Positions 16,878 through 24,315 of a stretch of 64,000 bases of DNA are shown here, in pieces. The notes under the pieces were generated by a model, which saw only the letters and a list, made by a program, of their open reading frames with translations, was not told the DNA's origin and did no database searches. Made by a program: the position numbers and the translations under genes. How positions within the stretch are numbered: the stretch's first letter is position 1; each line of letters starts with the position of its first letter. The DNA lies in NCBI GenBank assembly GCA_030625885.1, contig DAOUPZ010000009.1, forward strand, positions 48,934 to 112,933, given 5' to 3'. Origin of the DNA: Clostridia bacterium (GTDB taxonomy: Bacteria > Bacillota > DAOUPZ01).

Positions 16878-17701
16878 AAGTAAAAGCTTTTGATGTTGCT
16901 AAAATGGAAACAATACAAAAAAAGCTAACGGCTAAAGGGCTTCATACTGTTTGTGAAGAAGCGCTTTGTCCTAATTTAGGCGAATGTTTTAATCAGGGAA
17001 CGGCGACTTTCATGATACTGGGAAATATTTGTACCCGGCATTGTGCTTTTTGCGGGGTAAAGAAAGAACAAAAGTTGTTACCACCTGATCCGGATGAACC
17101 ATTAAAAGTAGCAGAAGCAGTTAAAAAATTGAATCTGAAATACGTTGTTATTACCTCGGTTACTCGTGATGATCTTTCAGATGGCGGAGCAATGCATTTT
17201 GTAAAAACGATTGAAGCCGTGAAACAATTAAATCCCCAGACCGCAGTAGAAGTGCTGATCCCTGATTTTTTAGGAAATAGGGAAGCTCTAGAAAAGGTTG
17301 TTAAAGCAAAACCTAAGGTTATAAACCATAACATAGAAACGGTACCCGTATTATATGATGTCATTCGCCCTGAAGCAAATTATAAGCGTTCTTTAAATTT
17401 ACTTAAACAAGTAAAAGAATTAGATAAAACTATTTATACCAAGTCAGGTATGATGGTAGGTTTAGGTGAAACACAACAAGCCGTCAAACAGGTCATGAAT
17501 GATTTAAGGGAAGTGGATTGTGATATTTTTACGATTGGTCAATATCTTGCACCTACGCCTCAGCATTATCCTGTAAAAGAATATGTGACACCAGAGGGGT
17601 TTACAACTTATGAGCAGTGGGGAAAAGAAATAGGTTTTAAATTTGTAGCGGCAGGTTCTTTTGTACGTAGTTCTTATCAGGCCCAAAACGCTTTTAAATA
17701 A
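16853..17701 (+). CDS. lipA: Lipoyl synthase
   Basis: Radical-SAM enzyme that inserts two sulfurs into protein-bound octanoyl chains. Both iron-sulfur motifs are visible: the auxiliary cluster CEEALCPNLGEC and the radical SAM CTRHCAFCGV. The C-terminal FVRSSYQA carries the conserved Ser ligand region. 282 residues, standard. The ATG lies inside the lipB 3' end, so translation is coupled. Confidence 0.97.
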   Translation: MEQRPEWLKVKAFDVAKMETIQKKLTAKGLHTVCEEALCPNLGECFNQGTATFMILGNICTRHCAFCGVKKEQKLLPPDPDEPLKVAEAVKKLNLKYVVITSVTRDDLSDGGAMHFVKTIEAVKQLNPQTAVEVLIPDFLGNREALEKVVKAKPKVINHNIETVPVLYDVIRPEANYKRSLNLLKQVKELDKTIYTKSGMMVGLGETQQAVKQVMNDLREVDCDIFTIGQYLAPTPQHYPVKEYVTPEGFTTYEQWGKEIGFKFVAAGSFVRSSYQAQNAFK

Positions 17702-17781
17702 ATATTTAGCAAAAGAGTGTTTGAGTTGATAAAACATCAGATATTAAATTCTAGCGTATTTTATCTATATATAACATTGAC

Positions 17782-17816
17782 ATAAGACATTCTTATAGTA
17801 CATAAGAATGTCTTAT
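17782..17816. terminator. 15-bp hairpin downstream of lipA
   Basis: ATAAGACATTCTTAT and its exact reverse complement separated by AGTAC. It ends directly at the -35 box of the first small RNA gene. It may terminate lipA transcription or act as an operator; a TTGACA at 17777 overlaps its left arm. Confidence 0.55.
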
Positions 17817-17845
17817 TTGTATATTAAGATAAACGGTTGTATAAT
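17817..17845 (+). promoter_or_regulatory. Promoter of small RNA copy 1
   Basis: TTGTAT and TATAAT with exactly 17 bp between them, about 7 bases before the conserved RNA start. Confidence 0.75.
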
Positions 17846-17851
17846 GTACTT

Positions 17852-17972
17852 AAAGGTGTGGTAAATACCCCCAACAATTTACCACATGATTCATGTTCAA
17901 AGAAGTAAACCGGTGTAATTACCAATGTAAACAAACTAAAAATCTTCCTCTTTAAAGAGGAAGATTTTTAGT
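17852..17972 (+). ncRNA. Tandem small RNA, copy 1
   Basis: Predicted transcript of about 120 nt. Hairpin 1 has TGTGGTAAAT / ATTTACCACA closing a loop with ACCCCCAACA. The conserved single strand ATGATTCATGTTCAAAGAAG follows, then a small GTAA...TTAC hairpin and CAATGTAAACAA. It ends in a 15-bp intrinsic terminator (17936-17971). Copies 2 and 3 share the same plan and most of the sequence. The start is inferred from the promoter. I do not recognise it as a known RNA family. Confidence 0.7.
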
Positions 17973-17975
17973 TTA
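17936..17975 (+). terminator. Terminator of small RNA copy 1
   Basis: CTAAAAATCTTCCTC / GAGGAAGATTTTTAG, a perfect 15-bp stem with TTTAAA loop. Confidence 0.9.
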
Positions 17976-18474
17976 TGAGGATGTGAGCAAAAGTTGTAGT
18001 GTAAAAAATAATTGCTAATTAGGAAATTTGCTTCATAAATACCATGAAATAAATTTCTAATCCAGAAAATATCTTTCCAAAAAAATAGAAATATATTCCG
18101 TTCTTTAATATATTTTGCAAAAAAGATTCTACATTCAAGATTAATAATGTCCCCTATAGTACATTTTCTGCAAACTTGGCGTGTAAGTTCTTTATGGCAT
18201 CATGTATATATAGAAAGTATAAATTTTAGAAGAAATAGAAACAAACCGCTTACTGGCAAATTAATTTCAAAAAATTAAATACATTTTGAGTTTTTTTTGA
18301 AAGTAGGCATTGATTTTGCAAATATAATACTTTGTACATAAAAAATCAGGAGAATATAGATAAATAATTCTAAGTTTTTGTTATTATTACAGAGTATAAT
18401 TAGTATACCTTGTTGAAACCACTTTAATATAAATAATAACTAAAAAGTTGGATAAATTTAAATCGTAAACTAGG
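17976..18474. other. AT-rich spacer between small RNA copies 1 and 2
   Basis: About 500 bases without a credible gene, RBS or hairpin. Very AT-rich. I see nothing that can be named. Confidence 0.5.
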
Positions 18475-18503
18475 TTGAAATATAATCTTGATTATGATAC
18501 AAT
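18475..18503 (+). promoter_or_regulatory. Promoter of small RNA copy 2
   Basis: TTGAAA and TACAAT with a 17-bp spacer. Confidence 0.75.
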
Positions 18504-18509
18504 CATTAT

Positions 18510-18641
18510 GCAAACGATGATCATGTGATAATTTACCCCCAACAATTTACCACATGATTCATGTTCAAAGAAGCAACTAGTGTAGTTACCAATGTAAACA
18601 ACATAAAAAGCTTCCTCTCTAGAGAGGAAGCTTTTTATGTA
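18510..18641 (+). ncRNA. Tandem small RNA, copy 2
   Basis: About 130 nt. Hairpin 1 is CATGTG-A-TAA / TTA-C-CACATG with the conserved TTACCCCCAACA loop. The strand ATGATTCATGTTCAAAGAAG is identical to copy 1. Hairpin 2 is GCAACTA GTG TAGTTAC. Then CAATGTAAACAA and the terminator. One stem position is G-C in copy 1, A-C here and G-U in copy 3, so the fold is tolerated rather than strictly conserved there. Confidence 0.7.
18601..18640 (+). terminator. Terminator of small RNA copy 2
   Basis: Perfect 40-bp palindrome, arms ACATAAAAAGCTTCCTCTCT and its reverse complement, T-run in the descending arm. Confidence 0.9.
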
Positions 18642-18697
18642 TGTGTGATGATCAGATAGACAAGTTAAGTATTTAAAAAAAATTTTTATAAACACGC

Positions 18698-18726
18698 TTG
18701 AATTATAAACACGTTTATGGTATTAT
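18698..18726 (+). promoter_or_regulatory. Promoter of small RNA copy 3
   Basis: TTGAAT and TATTAT with a 17-bp spacer. Confidence 0.7.
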
Positions 18727-18732
18727 TGCTAT

Positions 18733-18863
18733 ATAGAAAATGAACATGTGGTAATTAACCCCCAAAAATTTATCACATGATTCATGTTCAAAGAAGTAAA
18801 TAGTGTAGTTACCAATGTAAATAAGCAAAAAACCTTTCCTTAGCCCGGGAAAGGTTTTTTGTC
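18733..18863 (+). ncRNA. Tandem small RNA, copy 3
   Basis: About 130 nt with the same architecture. Hairpin 1 is CATGTGGTAA / TTATCACATG around ACCCCCAAAA. The ATGATTCATGTTCAAAGAAG strand is identical. Hairpin 2 is GTAAATA GTG TAGTTAC, followed by CAATGTAAATAA and a terminator. Its 3' end faces the 3' end of the LysR gene. Confidence 0.7.
18826..18863. terminator. Bidirectional terminator between small RNA 3 and lysR
   Basis: CAAAAAACCTTTCC / GGAAAGGTTTTTTG, 14-bp stem with T-runs on both strands, between two convergent transcripts. Confidence 0.88.
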
Positions 18864-18871
18864 TGTTTACG

Positions 18872-19786
18872 TTACGATTGAAAGCAAAAAGTTTTTTTGC
18901 CATATTTTTTGATAAAATTAATAAACTTTTCTTCTTCTTTTTTAATTGGACGAGTTGCTGAATAAATGATTGAAAAATCATTTGATAAATGAATATCCTC
19001 AATAGATTTCGTTTCCAGTGTCCCTTGTTCTAGTTCTTCTTTAACCGTAATATATGGAAGCAAAGATACACCGCTGCCGTTAATAACAGATGATTTTATA
19101 GATTCAATGGAATCTAATTGATATAGAATATTTAACTTTTCAGGTTTTAATCCGTGTTCTAAAAGTTTTGTTTTTAGTATGTGGTGTATGTTCTCGTCAC
19201 CCTGTGAAAGAATAAGCGGCAACTTTAAAAACGCTTCTATAGAGATTTTTTTCTCGCCTTTAAAATATTTATTTGGAGGAAGAATCAATAGTAACTCATT
19301 ATCCATTATTTTATGGTTTATAATGTCTTTTTGCTCAATTCTTCCTTCGACGAAACCAATATCAATAGAATAGTTTAGCAAATTTTCTATAACCTGACTA
19401 GATGAAGTTGTAAGCAAAGATAAGTCCACTTTAGGGTGAAGCTCTTTAAAAGAGAAGAGTGTACAAGGGAGGGCATATTGGCTGATAGAAGGGCAAGAAC
19501 CAACTTTAAGCTTATACTGAGGTTTTGCTTTTATGGCTTCAATATCATTAAGCAAATTACCCGTTAAAGTAATAAGTGTATGGGAATAATTAAAGAGGGT
19601 TTTGCCTGCTTCGGTTGTTTCTACGCCCTTATTACTACGTTTTAATAATTCAATGCCAAATTCGTTTTCCAAAGTTTGAATCTGAATGCTCAGAGCCGGT
19701 TGTGAGATATGTAACATTTTGGCAGCTTTAGAAATACTTTTACAAGTTACGACTTTATGAAATGATTTTAATAGGGATAGATTCAT
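18872..19786 (-). CDS. LysR-family transcriptional regulator
   Basis: 304 residues. The N-terminal winged helix-turn-helix is typical (SISKAAKMLHISQPALSIQIQTLE, shown here only for position 18-41, with KAAKMLHISQPALS as the core). A LysR substrate-binding domain follows from about 90. The effector is unknown. It is transcribed towards the small RNA array. No divergent LysR partner gene is adjacent except a 66-residue orphan ORF starting 320 bases away, so its target is unclear. Confidence 0.9.
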   Translation of the reverse strand: MNLSLLKSFHKVVTCKSISKAAKMLHISQPALSIQIQTLENEFGIELLKRSNKGVETTEAGKTLFNYSHTLITLTGNLLNDIEAIKAKPQYKLKVGSCPSISQYALPCTLFSFKELHPKVDLSLLTTSSSQVIENLLNYSIDIGFVEGRIEQKDIINHKIMDNELLLILPPNKYFKGEKKISIEAFLKLPLILSQGDENIHHILKTKLLEHGLKPEKLNILYQLDSIESIKSSVINGSGVSLLPYITVKEELEQGTLETKSIEDIHLSNDFSIIYSATRPIKKEEEKFINFIKKYGKKTFCFQS

Positions 19787-20107
19787 AATACACGCTCCTT
19801 ACCTTGGATATGAATATAATGTATTATAACATATTAAAAATCACATGAGTATTTTAATAACGAGTAATATTTGTTAGTAAAGTTTAAAATAGGAACTCTA
19901 ATATATATGTCATCCAATAAAGAACTTACATTGCAGGTTTGCAGGAAAAGCGAAGGTAAGATGGGGAAATTCTAAATGTAAAAACTTTAATGCAATTTAT
20001 ATAGATATCTATTATGAGTTACTTATAAATGATCACAAAACGAAAGATTATCATATATTAATTATAGATCGTATTTTTTAATAAAATGGACAAAATGGGG
20101 GATACAT
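19787..20107. other. Intergenic region upstream of lysR
   Basis: About 320 bases holding a short copy of the dispersed element (19914-19997) and AT-rich DNA. LysR operator candidates (T-N11-A) are too common in such DNA to call. Confidence 0.5.
19914..19997. repeat. Small dispersed inverted-repeat element, copy B (short form)
   Basis: Ends CAATAAAGAACTTACATTG and AATGTAAAAACTTTAATGCA are imperfect inverted repeats. Between them TTTGCAGGAAAAGCGAAGG and AAGATGGGG. It lacks the central GGGGACATTC...GTGTCCCC hairpin of the long form. Confidence 0.7.
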
Positions 20108-20308
20108 ATGAGAATAGGGCCATTTAACATACGGGGGAGAAATAATTTTTCATATCATTGTGGTGACTTTTGGGTGAAATTTCACCGAAAAAAAAGTTCG
20201 GGATGTGCAATAGATTGGATTTTAGATACCATTGATTACCTTTTAGACCTTGATGAATTGGATGAATTGGAAGAACGACTGATTAAAAAATTTAGGAGAC
20301 GACATTGA
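20108..20308 (+). CDS. Small hypothetical protein
   Basis: 66 residues, not recognised. The N-terminal half is basic and aromatic, then comes an acidic amphipathic helix (DLDELDELEERL) and a basic tail (KKFRRRH). The ATG has a good GGGGGA site 7 bases upstream, which is the main support. No signal peptide. It lies alone between lysR (divergent) and the mgtE leader. Confidence 0.5.
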   Translation: MRIGPFNIRGRNNFSYHCGDFWVKFHRKKSSGCAIDWILDTIDYLLDLDELDELEERLIKKFRRRH

Positions 20309-20354
20309 CGATTAAAGATATGGTGAAGTCTGTCAGTAATCAGTATTTTTATAT

Positions 20355-20383
20355 TTGCAATATAAAATAAGATGAATTATAAT
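20355..20383 (+). promoter_or_regulatory. Promoter of the mgtE leader
   Basis: TTGCAA and TATAAT separated by exactly 17 bp. Predicted start near 20390, giving a 190-nt leader before mgtE. Confidence 0.75.
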
Positions 20384-20450
20384 AATACTGCATCTTATTT
20401 ATATTTATGCAAATCATGTTGAGAAAAAAATGAAAGGAAGCGGTGGAAAA

Positions 20451-20537
20451 ATGGATTCTGGTCCGGAGGGCGGTTTGTTCAAGAGATATTATACAAAAAA
20501 AGAGGCCCTTTTCCATGCTTTAACTTTTATTAAATAA
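20451..20537 (+). CDS. Putative mgtE leader peptide
   Basis: 28 codons from an ATG preceded by GGTGG; an in-frame ATG at 20430 would give 35 codons with a weaker site. The peptide starts MDSGPEGGLFKRYYTKK, with an acidic/Pro/Gly segment right after the start and then a basic part. Codons 17-21 form the 5' half of an antiterminator stem, so translation and RNA folding are linked. Acidic and proline codons near a start are what destabilises ribosomes at low Mg in the E. coli mgtL and Salmonella mgtA leaders. This is inference; no homologue is known to me. Confidence 0.5.
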   Translation: MDSGPEGGLFKRYYTKKEALFHALTFIK

Positions 20538-20581
20538 GAAGGAATGAAAAGAGGCCTCTCATAGAATGGAGGTCTTTTTTT
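20501..20581 (+). promoter_or_regulatory. mgtE attenuator: antiterminator and terminator/RBS-sequestering hairpins
   Basis: AGAGGCCCTTTTC (20501-20513, inside the leader ORF) can pair with GAAAAGAGGCCTCT (20546-20559), 13 bp with one bulge. The alternative hairpin pairs AAAAGAGGCCTC (20547-20558) with GAGGTCTTTTTT (20569-20580). It is followed by the mgtE ATG and its 3' arm contains the mgtE GGAGGT site. The two structures share 20547-20558, so they are mutually exclusive. I looked for M-box core motifs and did not find them. Confidence 0.65.
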
Positions 20582-21940
20582 ATGGAAGAACAGATTAAGG
20601 AATTAATTGATCTTATTAGGGAATACTTGGATGAAAAAGAGTTTGAAGTACTTTCGACGTTGTTTGACCATCTTCATCCTGCTGATATTGCTGAAATATT
20701 AGAGGAATTGGAATTTGAGGAAATTCGACTTATTTTTAGGTTGTTTCAAGGGGAAAAAGCGGCTGAAGTTTTAGCAGCTATGGAGACGGAAAGGCAATTA
20801 GAACTCTTGAAGGTTTTAGAACATCACCGAATTTTGGATATTTTTGACTTCATGTCTCTTGATGAGACAGTGGATTTGTTAGGGGAACTTTCTGAAGAGG
20901 AAGCACATCATATTTTAAATCTTCTCGAAGCAGAAGATAAACGTGACTTACAGGAATTATTAGATTATCCTCAAGATACAGCGGGGGGGATAATGACCAC
21001 AGAATATGTGGCCATTCAGAAAAACATTACCATTGAGCAGGCAATTACAGAATTACGTCGTACTGCTCCCGATGCCGAAACAATTTATTACGTTTATGTA
21101 GTAGATCATTTTAATCATCTTGTTGGCGTTATTTCTTTACGTGAGTTAATTGTAGGTAACCCCCAATCATTGATAAAAGATATTATGCATAAAAATATTA
21201 TCCATGTTGGTATTAAGGATGATCAAGAAGAAGTCGCACGTATTGTAGCAAAATATGATTTGTTAGCCGTTCCTGTTATTGATCAGCGTCATAAATTGGC
21301 AGGGATTATTACGGTTGATGATGTTATTGATGTTATTGAAGCAGAAAACACAGAAGATATTTACAAAATGATGGGGGCAACAGAAACAATTGAAGATAGA
21401 GGGTTTGTGATGTCTTTGATCGCTTCTGTGAGATCGAGATTGCCTTGGTTGTTGATTACGGTGTTTGGTGGTGTATTATCCGGTAGTGTTGTGAGAATAT
21501 TTTCGGATACGTTAAATTCTGCGGTGGCTATTGCTTATTTTATGCCGTTATTAGCGGGCATGGGTGGTAATGTAGGTACACAATCAGCGACAATTATGGT
21601 CAGAGGGATTGCTACAGGAGAAGTAGAAATGGATGAAGTATGGAAGAACATATTACAGCAAGGGTTAATTGGTTCGGCGGTAGGTGTTATTTGTGGTCTG
21701 TTGGTTACTATTCTCGCTGTTGTTTGGCAGGGAGCGCCTCAATTGGGATTAATTGTTGGGATTGCGATGTGGGTTAATATGTCAACCGCTTCTATAATTG
21801 GTACTTTAGTACCATTTGTGTTCAAAAGAGTGGGTGTGGATCCTGCGATTGCATCAGCGCCTTTTATATCTACGACGATTGATATAACTGGACTGACAAT
21901 ATACTTTTCTTTAGTGACACTTTTACTACAATATATATAA
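20582..21940 (+). CDS. mgtE: Magnesium transporter MgtE
   Basis: Homodimeric Mg channel gated by cytoplasmic Mg binding. 452 residues in normal order: acidic N-domain to about 130 (HPADIAEILEEL), two CBS domains (about 135-255; VVGVISLRELI-like and AGIITVDDVIDVIE), a plug helix, then five membrane helices from about 285 to the end (MPLLAGMGGNVGTQSAT is the pore signature). The start ATG has GGAGGT inside the attenuator hairpin. The leader suggests Mg- or translation-dependent control. It is followed by deoC after 18 bases. Confidence 0.95.
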   Translation: MEEQIKELIDLIREYLDEKEFEVLSTLFDHLHPADIAEILEELEFEEIRLIFRLFQGEKAAEVLAAMETERQLELLKVLEHHRILDIFDFMSLDETVDLLGELSEEEAHHILNLLEAEDKRDLQELLDYPQDTAGGIMTTEYVAIQKNITIEQAITELRRTAPDAETIYYVYVVDHFNHLVGVISLRELIVGNPQSLIKDIMHKNIIHVGIKDDQEEVARIVAKYDLLAVPVIDQRHKLAGIITVDDVIDVIEAENTEDIYKMMGATETIEDRGFVMSLIASVRSRLPWLLITVFGGVLSGSVVRIFSDTLNSAVAIAYFMPLLAGMGGNVGTQSATIMVRGIATGEVEMDEVWKNILQQGLIGSAVGVICGLLVTILAVVWQGAPQLGLIVGIAMWVNMSTASIIGTLVPFVFKRVGVDPAIASAPFISTTIDITGLTIYFSLVTLLLQYI

Positions 21941-21958
21941 TTGAAAGTTGGGGTTTTA

Positions 21959-22639
21959 ATGACAGCTGTTGAGTTAGCACAACAAATTGATCATACATTG
22001 TTGAAGCCGACAACAACCATTACCGATATTGCTAAGCTTTGCGAGGAAGCTAAAATGTATGGATTCAAGACAGTTTGCGTTCCGCCTGTTTTTGTCAATA
22101 TCGCCAAAGGTTTTTTACATGAGAGTTTATGTGGTGTATGTACAGTAATCGGGTTTCCGTTAGGGATTGATATGCCAGATGTGAAAGCTTTAGCTGCTCG
22201 TGAAGCCGTTCGTCGAGGTGCTTCAGAAATTGATATGGTTATCAATATTGGTGCATTGAAATCAGGTCAATCAAATTATGTTCAAGATGAAATTAAGCGT
22301 GTATTAAAAACAATATTAGCAGAAAATAAGCAATCTATTTTAAAGGTTATTATCGAAACATGTTTGTTAAATGAACAAGAAAAAATTCGTGCTGCTCGGT
22401 GTATCCAAAAAGCGGGTGGGCATTTTGTAAAGACTTCTACTGGGTTTAGTACTGGAGGGGCAACTTTAGAGGACGTTAATTTATTATTTAATGCTGTTGG
22501 GCATCAAATTGGCGTAAAGGCTTCTGGAGGTATTCGCGATTATGAAACAGCAAAAGCGATGATCGCTGCAGGTGCAACACGTATAGGGACTAGTCGTAGT
22601 GTAGAAATCATTAAACAATCTTTTGAAAAAAGTTTATAA
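21959..22639 (+). CDS. deoC: Deoxyribose-phosphate aldolase
   Basis: Class I aldolase that splits 2-deoxyribose-5-phosphate into acetaldehyde and glyceraldehyde-3-phosphate in nucleoside breakdown. The Schiff-base lysine block FVKTSTGFSTGGAT and the second lysine block KASGGIRDY are present, with IDMVINIGALK. 226 residues, standard. The ATG at 21959 has GGGG five bases upstream; the in-frame TTG at 21941 is less likely. Confidence 0.95.
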   Translation: MTAVELAQQIDHTLLKPTTTITDIAKLCEEAKMYGFKTVCVPPVFVNIAKGFLHESLCGVCTVIGFPLGIDMPDVKALAAREAVRRGASEIDMVINIGALKSGQSNYVQDEIKRVLKTILAENKQSILKVIIETCLLNEQEKIRAARCIQKAGGHFVKTSTGFSTGGATLEDVNLLFNAVGHQIGVKASGGIRDYETAKAMIAAGATRIGTSRSVEIIKQSFEKSL

Positions 22640-22781
22640 TTAATTTTATAGGGTATAAATTAGAAGTAGAAGAAAATCATTTCTGAAAGTATAGGTTTAA
22701 CTTCCAAAATTAGTCGGGTATAGTGTTGTTTTTTTTCGGAAACTTTAATGGTAAGAAGAAAAAAATTAGAGGTGATCAATA

Positions 22782-22940
22782 ATGGATGTTAATGATCTCT
22801 TTTGGAAAATTTTTGAGAAAACAGGCAATGTAGGTACCTATTTGATTTACAAGGAATGTTGTGCAGATTATGAGGGTAATTTGGATGCTCAAGGCGAAAT
22901 GATTAGAGAATTAGCAGGCATAACAGAAGCATCAAAGTAA
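22782..22940 (+). CDS. yqzL: YqzL-like small protein
   Basis: 52 residues from an ATG with GAGGTGAT upstream. The N-terminal DLFWKIFEKTGNVGTYLIYK block matches the YqzL family, small proteins of unknown function encoded just before recO in many Firmicutes. The gene ends 16 bases before the preferred recO start, consistent with co-transcription. Confidence 0.85.
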   Translation: MDVNDLFWKIFEKTGNVGTYLIYKECCADYEGNLDAQGEMIRELAGITEASK

Positions 22941-22956
22941 AGGTTAGGTGAAAGAA

Positions 22957-23724
22957 ATGCCCCTCATGAAGGTGGATGCCATTGTATTACGGACTAGAGA
23001 ACTAGGTGAAGCTGATCGAATTGTGACGCTTTATTCTAAGCAAAAGGGAAAGGTTCAGCTGGTAGCCAAAGGGGTAAAAAAGCCTAAAAGCAAACTGGTA
23101 GGGGGAATATTAAATTTCACCCATGCGCAATATTGGTATTATCAAGGCCGTGGTTTGGGGATTTTGAGCCAGTATGACATCCATGAATCATTTCAAATAT
23201 TAAAAAGCGACTTGAAAAAGTATGCTTATGCCACTTATATGGCTGAACTTGTGCAAGAATTTACCTTGGAAGGAGAAGAGAATGAAGGACTTTTTCTTAC
23301 ATTCTTGACTTCTCTTCATTTACTAAAGACTCAAGATTTAGATTTAGCAACACGGCTATTTGAAATGAGACTACTGAGATGCTTGGGTTATGGGCTTTCT
23401 TTTCAGACGTGCAGAGAATGTGAACATTCATTTGATGGAAGAGAACAAAAAAAGGCATTTTTTAGTCCTGCCTTGGGAGGTATTCTTTGTGAGCGTTGTA
23501 TCTCAAAAGATTCCCAGGGTTTTTACATTTCATGGGGAACAGTAAAAATATTGATATTTTTACTTAAAATGCCAATAGAAAAAATAAGTGTTTTGCGCGT
23601 TTCTTCCGTAGCTAAAAAAGAGATGGAGAAGACATTACATTATTATTTGACATACATTTTAGAGAAGAAGATTAAGTCGAAGGAATTTATGCATCGTATT
23701 GAATGGATCGACCAGGAGGGTTGA
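22957..23724 (+). CDS. recO: DNA repair protein RecO
   Basis: RecFOR pathway mediator that loads RecA on gapped DNA. It has the N-terminal OB-fold signature AIVLRTRELGEADRIVTLYS and a later zinc-finger with two CxxC pairs (TCRECEH and CERC), as in Firmicutes RecO. About 255 residues. ATG at 22957 is used, since AGGTGA lies 7 bases upstream. GTG 22948 and ATG 22966 are alternatives; the latter gives the most family-like N-terminus. Confidence 0.93.
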   Translation: MPLMKVDAIVLRTRELGEADRIVTLYSKQKGKVQLVAKGVKKPKSKLVGGILNFTHAQYWYYQGRGLGILSQYDIHESFQILKSDLKKYAYATYMAELVQEFTLEGEENEGLFLTFLTSLHLLKTQDLDLATRLFEMRLLRCLGYGLSFQTCRECEHSFDGREQKKAFFSPALGGILCERCISKDSQGFYISWGTVKILIFLLKMPIEKISVLRVSSVAKKEMEKTLHYYLTYILEKKIKSKEFMHRIEWIDQEG

Positions 23725-23728
23725 TAAT

Positions 23729-24163
23729 ATGGAAGAACAATTGAAAAAAATTGATGTAATCCGAGAACGATTAAATGTCACTTATGCACAAGCTAAACAG
23801 GCATTGGATACGGCTGAAGATGATGTCGTAAAAGCAATTATCGAACTTGAAAAGGAAATTGCAAATAGTAAATGGACAGAAGAAGTGCAAATTAAAGGTA
23901 GTGAAATGTTAGATAAAATAAAAGATTTAATTCACAGGGGAAATGTAACAAAAATTCGGGTTAAAAAGAATAACCGTGTCCTCTTAAATATTCCAGTCAC
24001 AGTAGGGGCAGTAGGTGTTATACTAGCACCTTATATGGCTGCTCTTGGGGTTTTGGCGGGAATGTTGACACATTGTACACTTGAAATTGAGGGACATCAT
24101 AAAAATAATGTGCACAAGAAGACTATGATTGAAGAAGATGACGCACAGCAACCCATAGCATAA
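23729..24163 (+). CDS. DUF4342 domain protein with UBA-like N-terminus
   Basis: About 144 residues. The first 50 look like an EF-Ts/UBA-type fold (VIRERLNVTYAQAKQALD). The rest matches DUF4342: a basic segment (GNVTKIRVKKNN) followed by a hydrophobic hairpin likely to enter the membrane (VGAVGVILAPYMAALGVLAG). Function is unknown. The ATG at 23729 follows GGAGGG and is 4 bases after the recO stop, so it is in the recO operon, as in related Clostridia. A terminator follows. Confidence 0.8.
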   Translation: MEEQLKKIDVIRERLNVTYAQAKQALDTAEDDVVKAIIELEKEIANSKWTEEVQIKGSEMLDKIKDLIHRGNVTKIRVKKNNRVLLNIPVTVGAVGVILAPYMAALGVLAGMLTHCTLEIEGHHKNNVHKKTMIEEDDAQQPIA

Positions 24164-24246
24164 AAAGATAGTAAGAAAGCCCATACAATGAAAAAATAGT
24201 AAAATAGAGAAAAAAATAAAAAAAAATCTAAAAAAAGAGGAACATG

Positions 24247-24285
24247 GACATGTATATAGTATATACTATATACGTGTCTTTTTTT
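24247..24285 (+). terminator. Terminator after DUF4342
   Basis: 32-base near-perfect palindrome (GACATGTATATAGTATA and its complement with one G-T pair) followed by seven T. Confidence 0.88.
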
Positions 24286-24315
24286 ATTAGTATGACATAA
24301 TATCTTCTTCCCAAG

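Noticed and set aside
17840..18863. CRISPR array
   Set aside because: Three repeats with unequal spacing (about 650 and 225 bases), each with promoter and terminator; no short regular spacers and no cas genes.
18492..19002. Two minus-strand frames with similar peptides (IGNYT, FFEHESC)
   Set aside because: They are antisense translations of the repeated small RNA bodies and terminators; no RBS, and similarity is explained by the RNA repeats.
20310..20581. M-box magnesium riboswitch
   Set aside because: I looked for the conserved M-box core and could not place it; the leader ORF and competing hairpins explain the sequence better. A covariance search could overturn this.
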